From Neorhizobium galegae bv. officinalis (GTDB taxonomy: Bacteria > Pseudomonadota > Alphaproteobacteria > Rhizobiales > Rhizobiaceae), in assembly GCA_000985875.1 (NCBI GenBank), contig CCRI01000021.1, forward strand, positions 1 through 64,000: a DNA stretch of 64,000 nt. Direction: 5' to 3'. This document shows positions 17,195-25,647 of the stretch, piece after piece (the first letter of the stretch is position 1; every line of letters starts with the position of its first letter). The notes below the pieces were generated by a model. It ran no database searches, had not been told where the DNA came from, and was given only the letters and a program-made list of their open reading frames with translations. Position numbers and translations under genes: made by a program.

Positions 17195-18053
17195 GTGAAC
17201 CGCGAGCACTTTCGCGTAGCCTGCAATGAAAAGCGCACGAGGATTTCGGACGCCCGCCGCGCCGACCTGAAAGCGCACGAGGCGACGGCTGCCAAGCGAA
17301 ACGCGTTCTCGCACGGCGCGGTGATCGCCTCGGTCGGCGTTGGTGGCGCCGCCGATATCGTCCGTGCTGCCACCGAGGCACGCGCAGCGCAAAAAAATCT
17401 GGGCTAAGACATTGCCGTCCGGGCGGGCGCGCATCCTGTCTAAATCCGCCGACCTGCTCGAACAGAATGGCGCGGAATTGATCCTCTGGATCATGCGCGA
17501 ATCCGGCTCGATCTATGCCAAGGCCAGCATGGAGATCGAGCGTAGCGCACTCCTCATCCGCCATGCAGCATCGCTGGCCACAGCACCCTTAGGGATGTTA
17601 AGCCCGTCGATGGCTACTCAAGGTGGCGTGGCCTCCGCTGTATCGATCCCAGTCGGGCTATCAAGCTCGATTCTTGTCCCTTTCATGGCGAGGCTGTTGC
17701 CGGCTGGACGATCGATAGGTCTGCTAACCTACGACGCGACAAAGCTCCAGGAGCGCCACTTTAATTCGGCAGGCTGGAGTTCCGCAGACACCCCGGTTGC
17801 AATAGGCGGCATTGAAGGCTCAGATTCTTGGCGAGAATTTGCTGCGCACGTACCAGACATTTCGTCCGAGATGCTCAATAGAGACGTGATGGCCGCCACA
17901 AGCGCGTTGCTACCGGCAAACCCCTCCATAGCGGTGTTAGTGTTCGAGTGCATAGGGTTCCCGCTCGCGATTGACTCGGCCCGAAAGCACACGGGTCTTC
18001 CCGTCGCTGACTTCGTCACGTTGGGCCGCATGTTGATTGAGACAACTCCCTAG
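17195..18053 (+). pseudogene. Chimeric remnant: aldehyde dehydrogenase N-part joined to an Asp/Glu/hydantoin racemase-family C-part
   Basis: From about 17280, AVIASVGVGGAADIVRAATE followed by KIWAKTLPSGRARILSKSAD and WIMRESGSIYAKASMEIE is the N-terminal cofactor-domain region of an aldehyde dehydrogenase. One extra A in the A7 run near 17392-17398 splits it into two frames. At about 17590 the dehydrogenase match stops. The same frame continues as LLPAGRSIGLLTYDA, LVFECIGFPLAIDSARKHTG and LPVADFVTLGRMLIE, the second half of a racemase of the Asp/Glu/hydantoin family with its second catalytic Cys position. The join is in frame, giving a 237-residue ORF from 17340, but neither domain is complete. 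Confidence 0.65.
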
Positions 18054-18345
18054 CTCGGGTTCAGAACTGAAGGTTTACCCTTCCTGTACCCGCCGGTACG
18101 GGATCGAAATCGACGGATCGACACGCTGATGTTCTCAGCGGCATTTCTCCAACACACGGCCTTTAATAGATAATCCGCAAATTGCCGTCGCCATGCATTT
18201 TGCACAAGTTGCGCATTTGTACGAAACGCCTCCCAAGTGCCGCGGGAGGATTTGAGGGGCGAGTTGAATGGTCCAACTGATGGACCCGGATCTTGCCTAG
18301 CATCCGGCAGGGTCGTTGATCATGCGTGACAACTCCCATGACTTT
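18054..18345. other. Intergenic upstream of the nif-type promoter
   Basis: It carries repeat copy B (18261-18349) leading into the NifA site. The part from 18054 to 18260 has no recognisable gene. Confidence 0.4.
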
Positions 18346-18349
18346 TGTC
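18261..18349 (+). repeat. Copy B of the nif upstream sequence
   Basis: Diverged direct copy of 13449-13533 (see that entry). It runs into the NifA-type upstream activator at 18346-18361, so the repeat appears to be the upstream half of a nif-type promoter region that has been duplicated. Confidence 0.65.
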
Positions 18350-18361
18350 ACCTCCAGGACA
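18346..18361 (+). promoter_or_regulatory. NifA upstream activator site (TGT-N10-ACA)
   Basis: The sequence TGTCACCTCCAGGACA is an exact TGT-N10-ACA, the NifA binding consensus. It lies about 90 bp upstream of the -24 element at 18450, within the usual 80-150 bp range for NifA-activated promoters. Confidence 0.8.
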
Positions 18362-18449
18362 TTTTCTCAATTGGTCCGACGACAGTTCAGTCCATATTCG
18401 CCTTTGAACTTTATGCCAAATCCGCCTTTCCTAGATTCAAGTCCAAAGT

Positions 18450-18465
18450 TGGCACGTATCTTGCT
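18450..18465 (+). promoter_or_regulatory. Sigma-54 (-24/-12) promoter
   Basis: TGGCACGTATCTTGCT matches the sigma-54 consensus TGGCACG-N4-TTGCW at every conserved base. With the NifA site upstream it predicts transcription from about 18477 into the glutamate dehydrogenase fragment, GluTR-like and OCD-like genes. Confidence 0.9.
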
Positions 18466-18606
18466 GAGAGTATGCGGTGGCGGAAGCTGCCGGCAATCTT
18501 TGCGTGGAACACGGCGAGGTGCCGGTTCGAGACTCACCCATGCGCGATAGTCGTCAAATGCTCTCGGCGTCGAGCTCAGCACGGCGCGAAATAAGGAGTA
18601 GATCAA

Positions 18607-18846
18607 ATGGCAGCCCAATCAATGTTAACTCAGGTGCAAAGAGGCCTTACTGATGCAGCCAGGCAGCTCGGTCTCGACGATAGTGTGCTCGGAATCCTAA
18701 AATACCCGCGCGAGACCTTGCAAGCGCGTCTCACAATTCGGATGGACGACGGCTCAAGCAAACCGAGCAAAAGCTATGACAAAGCACCGGTCAGTGCAGT
18801 TCCGAAGCACTTCGCTTCCACCGCGAAAAGGCGTCATTCGACGTAA
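18607..18846 (+). CDS. Glutamate dehydrogenase N-terminal fragment, small ORF
   Basis: This 79-residue ORF has a good AAGGAG site seven bases before its ATG. Residues 1-50 (LTDAARQLGLDDSVLGILKY, RETLQARLTIRMDDGSSK) match the N-terminus of NAD(P)-type glutamate dehydrogenases, which normally continue for about 370 more residues. After about residue 52 the similarity is lost and the frame ends. The rest of the gene is absent; the next gene starts 12 bp later. It is the first ORF after the sigma-54 promoter and could still be translated as a short leader protein, but no dehydrogenase activity is possible without the catalytic domain. Confidence 0.6.
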   Translation: MAAQSMLTQVQRGLTDAARQLGLDDSVLGILKYPRETLQARLTIRMDDGSSKPSKSYDKAPVSAVPKHFASTAKRRHST

Positions 18847-18858
18847 GGGACGACAAAT

Positions 18859-19803
18859 ATGCTAGCTTGTTACTTCGCTGATTCAGCCGAATCTGACATT
18901 TTAACGATAGCGCAGCAGTCGGCGAGGGTGAAGCCGTTGTCGCTGAACCTCGCTAAAAGTGGGGTTCTTCTGATCTCGACCTGCGTGCGTCTTGAAATAT
19001 ATGGCGAAGAGGAAGCAATCAGAGATGTCGCCGGGCCAATATTTTTAGGCTTGCCGTGCAAACGCATTGCGGGTGCGGACAATATTGCTATCCGTCTCGC
19101 CGAGATTGCATCCGGTGCTCACTCCCAGATCTTTGGCGAGGGCTACATCAGTGACCAATTGGAGAAAGCCATCGAGCCTCTTGGTCCCCACTTCAACATT
19201 TTCAATATTGGAAAAGCAGCAATAAAAATCGGGCGCGCAGCCCGCGAGCGACAGGGATTTAAGGCGTCATTGGACTACGATGAAATAGTCCGCGAATTCG
19301 TAGCTGCTCGATTTCCAAATGGAGAGCAGTGCGATCGTCTCTACGTCGTTGGGTCTGGCATGCTTGGCCAAGGCCTGATCCGGAGTAGCGTAAGAGGACG
19401 CTTCAGAGGCACCGTAGTGGTAACGCGCGATCCAAAGAACTTTCGAAGGCGGACACGTTCCTTGGATCACAAAGAAGTTGCACTACTGCGCCCGGCAGAG
19501 ATCGGACACCAAATTGAGCCGTTGTCGATGGCTATTATCGCAACGGCCGACGTGCAGAGAGAATACAAGACTTCAATTTACGACGCCCTTCTGCGTTTGC
19601 AGCCGCGCGCCGTTGTGGACCTTTCATCAATCCCACTGCTCTCCTCAGCTGAGATAGGGAAGCTGAGCTACGTGACCATTTACGATCAGGAATTCCTTCA
19701 GTACATCGCTAAGAACAACAAGGCCTTGGCGCCAAAACGACCATTGTTACTTTCCGATATACGGACAGCAATCGAAACAGTGCAGTTCGAAGGCGCACAT
19801 TGA
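18859..19803 (+). CDS. Glutamyl-tRNA reductase-like protein lacking the dimerisation domain
   Basis: 314 residues. The N-terminal catalytic domain has STCVRLEIYGEE (Cys42 at the position of the nucleophilic cysteine of glutamyl-tRNA reductase, where STCNRVE is usual) and ASGAHSQIFGEGYISDQLEK, corresponding to the ASG...GE.QI..QV motif. An NADPH-binding fold follows with VVGSGMLGQG (about 163-171). The roughly 100-residue C-terminal dimerisation domain of HemA-type enzymes is missing. Alphaproteobacteria make aminolevulinate with ALA synthase and normally lack this enzyme, so a housekeeping role is unlikely. It lies between a glutamate dehydrogenase fragment and an OCD-family gene, under a NifA/sigma-54 promoter. 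The product may be a glutamate-derived semialdehyde for specialised metabolism. Confidence 0.78.
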   Translation: MLACYFADSAESDILTIAQQSARVKPLSLNLAKSGVLLISTCVRLEIYGEEEAIRDVAGPIFLGLPCKRIAGADNIAIRLAEIASGAHSQIFGEGYISDQLEKAIEPLGPHFNIFNIGKAAIKIGRAARERQGFKASLDYDEIVREFVAARFPNGEQCDRLYVVGSGMLGQGLIRSSVRGRFRGTVVVTRDPKNFRRRTRSLDHKEVALLRPAEIGHQIEPLSMAIIATADVQREYKTSIYDALLRLQPRAVVDLSSIPLLSSAEIGKLSYVTIYDQEFLQYIAKNNKALAPKRPLLLSDIRTAIETVQFEGAH

Positions 19804-19919
19804 TCCAAAGCACCATCAGTGCAGTGACAACAATGTATCGGGCGGCCCGGTTTTTGGGCTTGCCAGTATTCCCGCGCGGGACCCAATAGCCGAAAACAAC
19901 TGTAACACTAGGCAGTACT

Positions 19920-20885
19920 ATGAACCAGCCACATGTAAGATGGTTAAGTCGAAATGACGTCGCGCAAACGAGACTGCCCTTCGCCTCAGCGTTGGATATT
20001 ATCGAGGAGACGCTTCGTCACCACGCCAATGGCGCGTCTGAGAACCCGCCTAAGATAGGCATACATCCAAGAAACGATGCCTTGATGCACGCAATGCCCG
20101 GTTGGCTCCCTATATCGCGCAGAGCCGGCCTTAAATGGATTGCTAGCTACCCCAGCAATTATAAGCTGGGGCTGCCAAACATCATAGGACTATTGCTGTT
20201 GAGCAATCCAGATACAGGGCTACCAGTCTGTGTGATGGACGCCGCTTACCTTACAGCAGTTCGCACTGCCGCAGTGTCGGCTATCACTTCCAAATATCTT
20301 GCGCCGAGCCCGGTGGAAAAGATAGCGGTCGTCGGTGCGGGCATCCAGGGTCGTTACCACGTAGAAATGCTTTCGTTAGTCCATCCTACAGCAGTGTTTC
20401 ACGTCGTTGATATAGATGACAACGCTGTGCGCATTCTGGCTGAAGCGGTTGGTTCAAAAGCAACAATAATCCCTGTGAAAGATGCCGAGGTTGCGATTCG
20501 CGGCGCTGACGTCGTCGTGACCGCCACAAGTCGATTGGAAGATGTGGCATTTCAATTCTCTTGGGTTAGAGAGGGCAGTTTGGTTCTCCCAGTTCATGTT
20601 TGCGGGTGGTCAGAGGATATAACCACCGCTTCTGATCTACTCTTGGCTGACGATGTGCAACAATTTAACAGCTACATCAAGACTACGGGCTCTCCTTACT
20701 CTGATATCTCGCGGATAGCAGGATCCATGAGCAGCGTCGTCGCAGGCAGGCTTCCGGGAAGACGTAGTAACGTTGATCGCATTGTGGTTTTTAATCTCGG
20801 CGTTGCAATACAGGACGTCGCTGTAGGTTCTGTAATTTTCGAGATTGCTGAACAACTGGGCCTCGGGACGCTCGTGCCTTACTGA
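19920..20885 (+). CDS. Ornithine cyclodeaminase/mu-crystallin family protein
   Basis: 321 residues. The family core includes KIGIHPRNDALMHAMPGWLP, the lysine in AGLKWIASYPSNYKLGLP, DAAYLTAVRTAAVSAITSKY (substrate-binding Arg) and a Rossmann motif AVVGAGIQGRYHVEML (about 139-154), followed by ADVVVTATS. Members include ornithine cyclodeaminase, ketimine and pyrroline/piperideine reductases, and the SbnB type of amino acid dehydrogenase. The sequence alone does not tell which. It lies 116 bp after the glutamyl-tRNA-reductase-like gene on the same strand and is probably in the same NifA-dependent unit. The pairing suggests reduction or amination of a semialdehyde- or imine-derived intermediate. 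Confidence 0.82.
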   Translation: MNQPHVRWLSRNDVAQTRLPFASALDIIEETLRHHANGASENPPKIGIHPRNDALMHAMPGWLPISRRAGLKWIASYPSNYKLGLPNIIGLLLLSNPDTGLPVCVMDAAYLTAVRTAAVSAITSKYLAPSPVEKIAVVGAGIQGRYHVEMLSLVHPTAVFHVVDIDDNAVRILAEAVGSKATIIPVKDAEVAIRGADVVVTATSRLEDVAFQFSWVREGSLVLPVHVCGWSEDITTASDLLLADDVQQFNSYIKTTGSPYSDISRIAGSMSSVVAGRLPGRRSNVDRIVVFNLGVAIQDVAVGSVIFEIAEQLGLGTLVPY

Positions 20886-21582
20886 TTACGCCCCGCCGAA
20901 GCTGCGTCAACCATACGTGTCATGAGCCATATCACGAAATGACCCCTGCGCGGGGCATAGGCTGCTGGGAGTGAATTATTGCCACGTCGCGCCCAACCTG
21001 ACGAGGTGAGGGGCCGTCAGCGCTCTGCAAAAAAAAGCACGGGGACCAGGGGTCATGCGAAAAACCGTCTGTCAAAAAGGTTATTGAGGGGGCGTTGCCG
21101 AGCAAGTGTTTCTGGATACGCCTCTCGATGAAGCGGAAGTAATTATCCGTCCAACTCAGGTCGCACCTTTTGCCAAGACGCAAATTACGCAGGCCGATCT
21201 ATATCGTGCGCAATAGCTCGTAGAACCCCACAGAGCCCTTCTCGGTCCTGAGCGAGCAAAAGCGTCTGATGCGCATGTACTCACTTGCATTGGTACAATC
21301 TGTTGATGATATAGAACAGGAGGGAGGGTCTGCGCATGATTTCGCCGGATATGCCGTTACAGGTATTCCGCAATGGCGAATCACAGACCAGGACTGATGG
21401 AGGTTGGCAGGATCACATCATCCATGTGCTGTCAAACATTCCTCACCAGCATTCGGCCGCATTGGCGATAGCTGCGCGGTCGAAATGGCGGCACGGAAGG
21501 ACTGGAATCCGATGTCGTACGATAATAAGTGCATCAACTTAACGTCGGACGCGGCTGGTATCAAGTGCAAGGAGCAGGGAAC
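20886..21582. other. Intergenic between OCD-like gene and MocR regulator
   Basis: About 700 bp with only short frames on both strands that have no family resemblance. It should hold the terminator of the NifA-driven unit and the promoter of the MocR gene; I cannot point to either with confidence. Confidence 0.4.
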
Positions 21583-22971
21583 ATGGGTCTGGACGAGGGA
21601 AGTTTGAGCTGGCGGCCAGGTCATCTAGCATCTGAAGGTCCGCGTTACCTTGCATTAGTCGCTGCTCTCGAACGAGACATCGCGGACGGTCGGCTGTCCG
21701 AGGGCGATCGTCTGCCACCTCACCGTAATCTGGCCCGTGAGCTCAGCCTTTCCGTAGGGACGGTTAGTAAAGCGTACCAGGAGGCTGAGCATCGTGGGAT
21801 AATTAACAGCCGAGTTGGGCAGGGAACGTTTGTTCGCCGCCGTCTGATTGAGCAGCCCCAATTTGTGACAAAATATGAACCAGTAAATCTCTCACTCAAT
21901 GTACCCGTAGAAGGAAGCGAGGTGCGGATTTTGTCTAGGCTGTTCGCCGAAGTGACGCGGGAAAACGAGCTCAGGCCGTTGCTGCGCTTTCATCCTCACG
22001 GCGGAATCATGAAGCACCGTGAGATCATTGCAGCGTCACTATCAAATAGCAATTTCACGATTGAACCGGCGCATCTTTTCCTCTGCAACGGTGCTCAGCA
22101 TGCACTGGATATCGCGTTGCGTCTTGTCACAGAGCCCGGCGATAGTGTTCTTGTTGGTTCATTTACGTATTCCGGCTTCAAGGCAATCGCAGCAGCAAGC
22201 CGTTTACGCTTGATTCCCGTTGAGATGGACGCTGAAGGGCTTGATCCAGAGTCCCTGAGGCAGGTGTTTCACCAATCCAGGGCGCGGGTTCTGTACTGTA
22301 TGCCGACGTTGCAAAGCCCGACTGCCCGGACCATGAGCCTGACCCGGCGTAAGCAAATCGCCGAAGTCGCTGAGGAGTTGGACCTGACTGTCATAGAAGA
22401 TGATGTCTACGGTTTTTTCTTTAGCGAGCGCCCTGTGCCAATCGCCTCGTTGGCGCCAACACGCACCTTTTACACGACTTCTTATTCGAAATGTATTACG
22501 CCTGGCTTTCGATTGGGCACATTGACCGTGCCTAGGCCGTACATTCATGAAGCTGATCTCCTCTTGCATGCTTCCGCATGGTACGCGTCTCCAATTTTTA
22601 GCGAGGCGGTTGTGCGGCTACTTCGAGACGGCAATTTGGAAGACCTGCTACGCGAACGGCGAAAGCAGGCACAAGAGCGATATAGTGTCTTCTTCAACAC
22701 TTTTTCAAATGCGGAAAAACTTAAGTGCCCTGCATTTTACGGATGGCTGCGGCTTCCCACCGAGTGGGCGGCAGGTCAATTTACTGCTGCCGCAGGTAGC
22801 CGTGGAATTCTCGTGACGCCTCCGGGTGCTTCCGCAGTCAGAGAAAGCGAGCCCGGTGCGGTTCGTATCTGCCTAGGCGCGCCCAAGGACACAAAAACAC
22901 TTACTCAAGTACTTCACACCCTTAACGATATTCTCTCCAGCCGGCCAATTGATGTTGATTCTGTCGCTTGA
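21583..22971 (+). CDS. MocR-type GntR/aminotransferase transcriptional regulator (copy 1)
   Basis: About 462 residues from the ATG at 21583 (MGLDEGSLSW), preferred over the upstream start at 21529 because the paralogue at 31583 starts equivalently. An N-terminal winged helix (about 18-87; LPPHRNLARELSLSVGTVSK and GQGTFVRRR) is followed by a type I aminotransferase fold with the PLP lysine in YTTSYSKCITPGFRLG (Lys303) and DDVYGFF. MocR proteins sense amino acids or aldehydes through PLP and usually control a neighbouring gene. It follows the NifA-driven GluTR-like/OCD-like pair on the same strand. The closely similar copy at 31583-32971 lies next to an aldehyde dehydrogenase and amino acid transporter. 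Confidence 0.9.
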   Translation: MGLDEGSLSWRPGHLASEGPRYLALVAALERDIADGRLSEGDRLPPHRNLARELSLSVGTVSKAYQEAEHRGIINSRVGQGTFVRRRLIEQPQFVTKYEPVNLSLNVPVEGSEVRILSRLFAEVTRENELRPLLRFHPHGGIMKHREIIAASLSNSNFTIEPAHLFLCNGAQHALDIALRLVTEPGDSVLVGSFTYSGFKAIAAASRLRLIPVEMDAEGLDPESLRQVFHQSRARVLYCMPTLQSPTARTMSLTRRKQIAEVAEELDLTVIEDDVYGFFFSERPVPIASLAPTRTFYTTSYSKCITPGFRLGTLTVPRPYIHEADLLLHASAWYASPIFSEAVVRLLRDGNLEDLLRERRKQAQERYSVFFNTFSNAEKLKCPAFYGWLRLPTEWAAGQFTAAAGSRGILVTPPGASAVRESEPGAVRICLGAPKDTKTLTQVLHTLNDILSSRPIDVDSVA

Positions 22972-23140
22972 ACTGAACCGATTTCTTGGTCTTGGATACC
23001 TTGAACCGTGCACGGAATCCTCGCAGGTAAATCTATCACCGCCCGGACCATTTCGCCTGACACCTCGACATAGGAATCCACGTCTCACCATGTGGTCTGG
23101 AAGGTAAGCCCACGGTAAGGCCGCCTAAAGCACTTTGCAT

Positions 23141-24092
23141 CTATTCCGCCTCATATCCTGCTGCTTTGAAGAAATTGCGGCATTCTGTGACGGAGAAGAG
23201 ATCGCAGATGTCCCCAAGAGCGTTTGAGAGGGCATCAAAGGTACGTGCTGCGCGTTTTCGCAACAGAGCCTTGAGTTTGGAAAAGGCCATCTCGATGGGA
23301 TTGAGGTCCGGCGAATAGGGCGGCAGGAAGAGAAGCCAGGCGCCTCGGGCCTTTACCAGCTCCTCGGCTCTCTGGCTTTTGTGGAAGGCGACATTGTCGA
23401 GGATCACGACGTCGCCCGGCGACAGGGTCGGCGCGAGCTGGGTTTCGACCCAGGTTTCGAAGATCTTGCTGTTCATTGGCCTATTGACGATCCAGGGTGC
23501 CGTCAAACTATGGCAGCGCAGGCCGGCAATAAAGGTCTGGGTCTTCCACGAGCCGAACGGTGCATGGGTACGATAGCGCTTTCCCCTTGGCGACCATCCC
23601 GTTTTCTTGGTCAGCTTCGTATTGGTCGAGGTCTCGTCGATAAAGATCAACTGCGCCAATGCTTTGTTGAGGAATCGCTTGCGCCGGGTGATCCACAGAT
23701 CACGCGCGCGAGCGATCTGCGGCTGCAACTGCTCGGCGGCCTGCAGGCTTTTTTTTATGGCTGAGCCCCAGCCGATGCAGAAGCCGGCTGACCGTAGAGC
23801 GGTCGACCAAGACACCACGCCCTGCCAAAGCGACGCATAATTCGTTCAGCGTCAGATCGCCGTTCTCTGCCAGGCGTGACCGAACCCATTCTTCATGTCC
23901 CACCAGCTTGCCGCCGCCCAGATGCCCCTGCCTGGCCGGAGAAAGTGCACCGGACGCCCGCTTCAGGATCACCATATTGTTCACAAATCTGGGCGAAACC
24001 CGGAAATGTCGAGCGGCTTCCCGGTGACTATTGCCTTCCTCAACAAACGCTACAACACGCGCACGCAACTCGATCGGATGCGGCTTGCCCAT
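23141..24092 (-). mobile_element. IS630-family insertion sequence, two-frame transposase
   Basis: The upstream frame (23700-24092) is the helix-turn-helix half: MGKPHPIELRARVVAFVEEG, SHREAARHFRVSPRFV and LTLNELCVALAGRGV. The downstream frame (from about 23760 to 23141) is the DDE domain: LIFIDETSTNTKL, GDVVILDNVAFHKS and PPYSPDLNPIEMAFSKLK. The frames meet at an A7 run (minus strand of 23751-23757), a site typical of the frameshift used by IS630 elements to make the full protein. Coordinates cover the coding part only; I could not define terminal repeats. The element may be active. Confidence 0.85.
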
Positions 24093-24162
24093 GACGTTCT
24101 CCTTCCATGGGCCAAGTGAATCTGGAGGGTTCTGTGAGGTCCGGGCGCTGGGGATGCGGCAC

Positions 24163-25635
24163 TCACTGATCGGACCTCATTGAAACCGGATTGAACGAAG
24201 GCGCGGGTTGTTTGGCGCTATGGGGATTTCGCCGAAGCAGTGGATGGCGTTTGGCAGGGGCGAGCCTTGCCGGAACGCGTGCACAGGCCTGGGAGGAGAT
24301 TGTTGGTAGTCGTTGCGGTGTCGTTGACTGGCCTCTCGGCTGGTTTGCATCGACCGGACCCTTGATGCCGTTGCGTTTTACGTCGCACAGGCACGATCGG
24401 CAAAAGCACTCGCCACGCGGCCTCTCGGCATGCCGACGCTGATCGTTGCAATGATGCCGCCACTGATATGATAATGAGCTGTCGTTCCATACTGGCTGGA
24501 GCGGGGTCCACGCGCCGATGATCGTCATGATTCCGCCGCAACAGGAGCAGCGGCGCGCCAAAGGTGGTGGCTTTGCGTGCGGCTCTTTGATCGGCTGCTC
24601 CGGCGGCGGGACGTCGAGCAGGCTGCGGCACAGGCCCAGCTTCAGTTGCCGATGGCCATTGGCAAGCAGGCCGTAATGACGAATGCGATGAAAGCCGTCC
24701 GGAACGGTGTGAAGCAGGAAACGGCGGATGAACTCGTTGGCATCGAGCGTCATTACCTTTTGCCTGCCGCCCGTTCGATAATCCTTCCATCGGAATGTGC
24801 CGCGATCGCCATCGATGCTGACGAGCCGGGAGTTGGAGATGGCAATGCGATGGGTGTAGCGGCCGAGATAGGCCAGCACCTGTTCGGGTCCAGCAAAGGG
24901 CGGCTTGGCATAGACGATCCAATTGACGCGCCGCGCTTCTCTGATCATGCGAGTGAATGCGGCTGGATCGGCCAGGCTCGCGATGCTGCCGAAGAACTGA
25001 AGCTGGCCTTCGTCATGAACCTGCTTCAGGTATTCGAGAAACAGTCGCCGGAACAGACGCGACAGCACCCGCACGGGCAGGAAGAAGTTCCTCCGACAAG
25101 TCACCCAGCGGGTTTGATCGAACGACAATCCGCCGCCCAGCACGATGCAGTGGATGTGTGGGTGATAATGGAGGTTCTGTCCCCAGGAGTGCAGCACCGC
25201 GATGAAGCCGATCTCTGCACCCAGATGCCTGGGATCGGCAGCAAGCTTGGGCAACGTCTCGGCGACGGCGCGAAACAGGATCGTGTAAACGGCATTTTTG
25301 TTCTGGAAGGCGGTTGCGGCGATCTGCTGCGGGAGGGTGAAGACCACGTGGAAATAGCCGACAGGCAGAAGATCGGCCTGTCGGGCAACAAGCCAGTCAC
25401 GGCTCGCTTGTCCCTGACACTTTGGGCAATGCCGGTTGCGACAGGAATTATAGGCGATGCGGAACGCTGCGCAGTCCTGACATTGCTGGACATGCCCGCC
25501 CAGGCGAGCGGTCCGGCACATCTCGACCGCACTCATGACCCGGCGTTCGACACGCCCGAGATGGGTGTCATGGGTTTGACGATATCTTTCCCCGTGGCGG
25601 CGAAAAATATCCGCCACCTCCAGTCCCGCCGCCAT
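24163..25635 (-). CDS. IS91-family HUH transposase
   Basis: This 490-residue protein has an N-terminal zinc-ribbon (CRTARLGGHVQQCQDC, NSCRNRHCPKCQGQ), the HUH nuclease motif in LHYHPHIHCIVLGGG and the tyrosine-containing YLGRYTHRIAISNSR. This is the layout of IS91-like Rep-type (Y2/Y1) transposases that move by rolling circle. The last 110 residues or so are poorly conserved and cysteine-rich (SCCGGIMTIIG), with an odd low-similarity tail. It is directly preceded by a tyrosine recombinase gene on the same strand, an arrangement seen in some IS91-type elements. Confidence 0.88.
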   Translation of the reverse strand: MAAGLEVADIFRRHGERYRQTHDTHLGRVERRVMSAVEMCRTARLGGHVQQCQDCAAFRIAYNSCRNRHCPKCQGQASRDWLVARQADLLPVGYFHVVFTLPQQIAATAFQNKNAVYTILFRAVAETLPKLAADPRHLGAEIGFIAVLHSWGQNLHYHPHIHCIVLGGGLSFDQTRWVTCRRNFFLPVRVLSRLFRRLFLEYLKQVHDEGQLQFFGSIASLADPAAFTRMIREARRVNWIVYAKPPFAGPEQVLAYLGRYTHRIAISNSRLVSIDGDRGTFRWKDYRTGGRQKVMTLDANEFIRRFLLHTVPDGFHRIRHYGLLANGHRQLKLGLCRSLLDVPPPEQPIKEPHAKPPPLARRCSCCGGIMTIIGAWTPLQPVWNDSSLSYQWRHHCNDQRRHAERPRGECFCRSCLCDVKRNGIKGPVDANQPRGQSTTPQRLPTISSQACARVPARLAPAKRHPLLRRNPHSAKQPAPSFNPVSMRSDQ

Positions 25636-25647
25636 GGCGAAGCTTAC

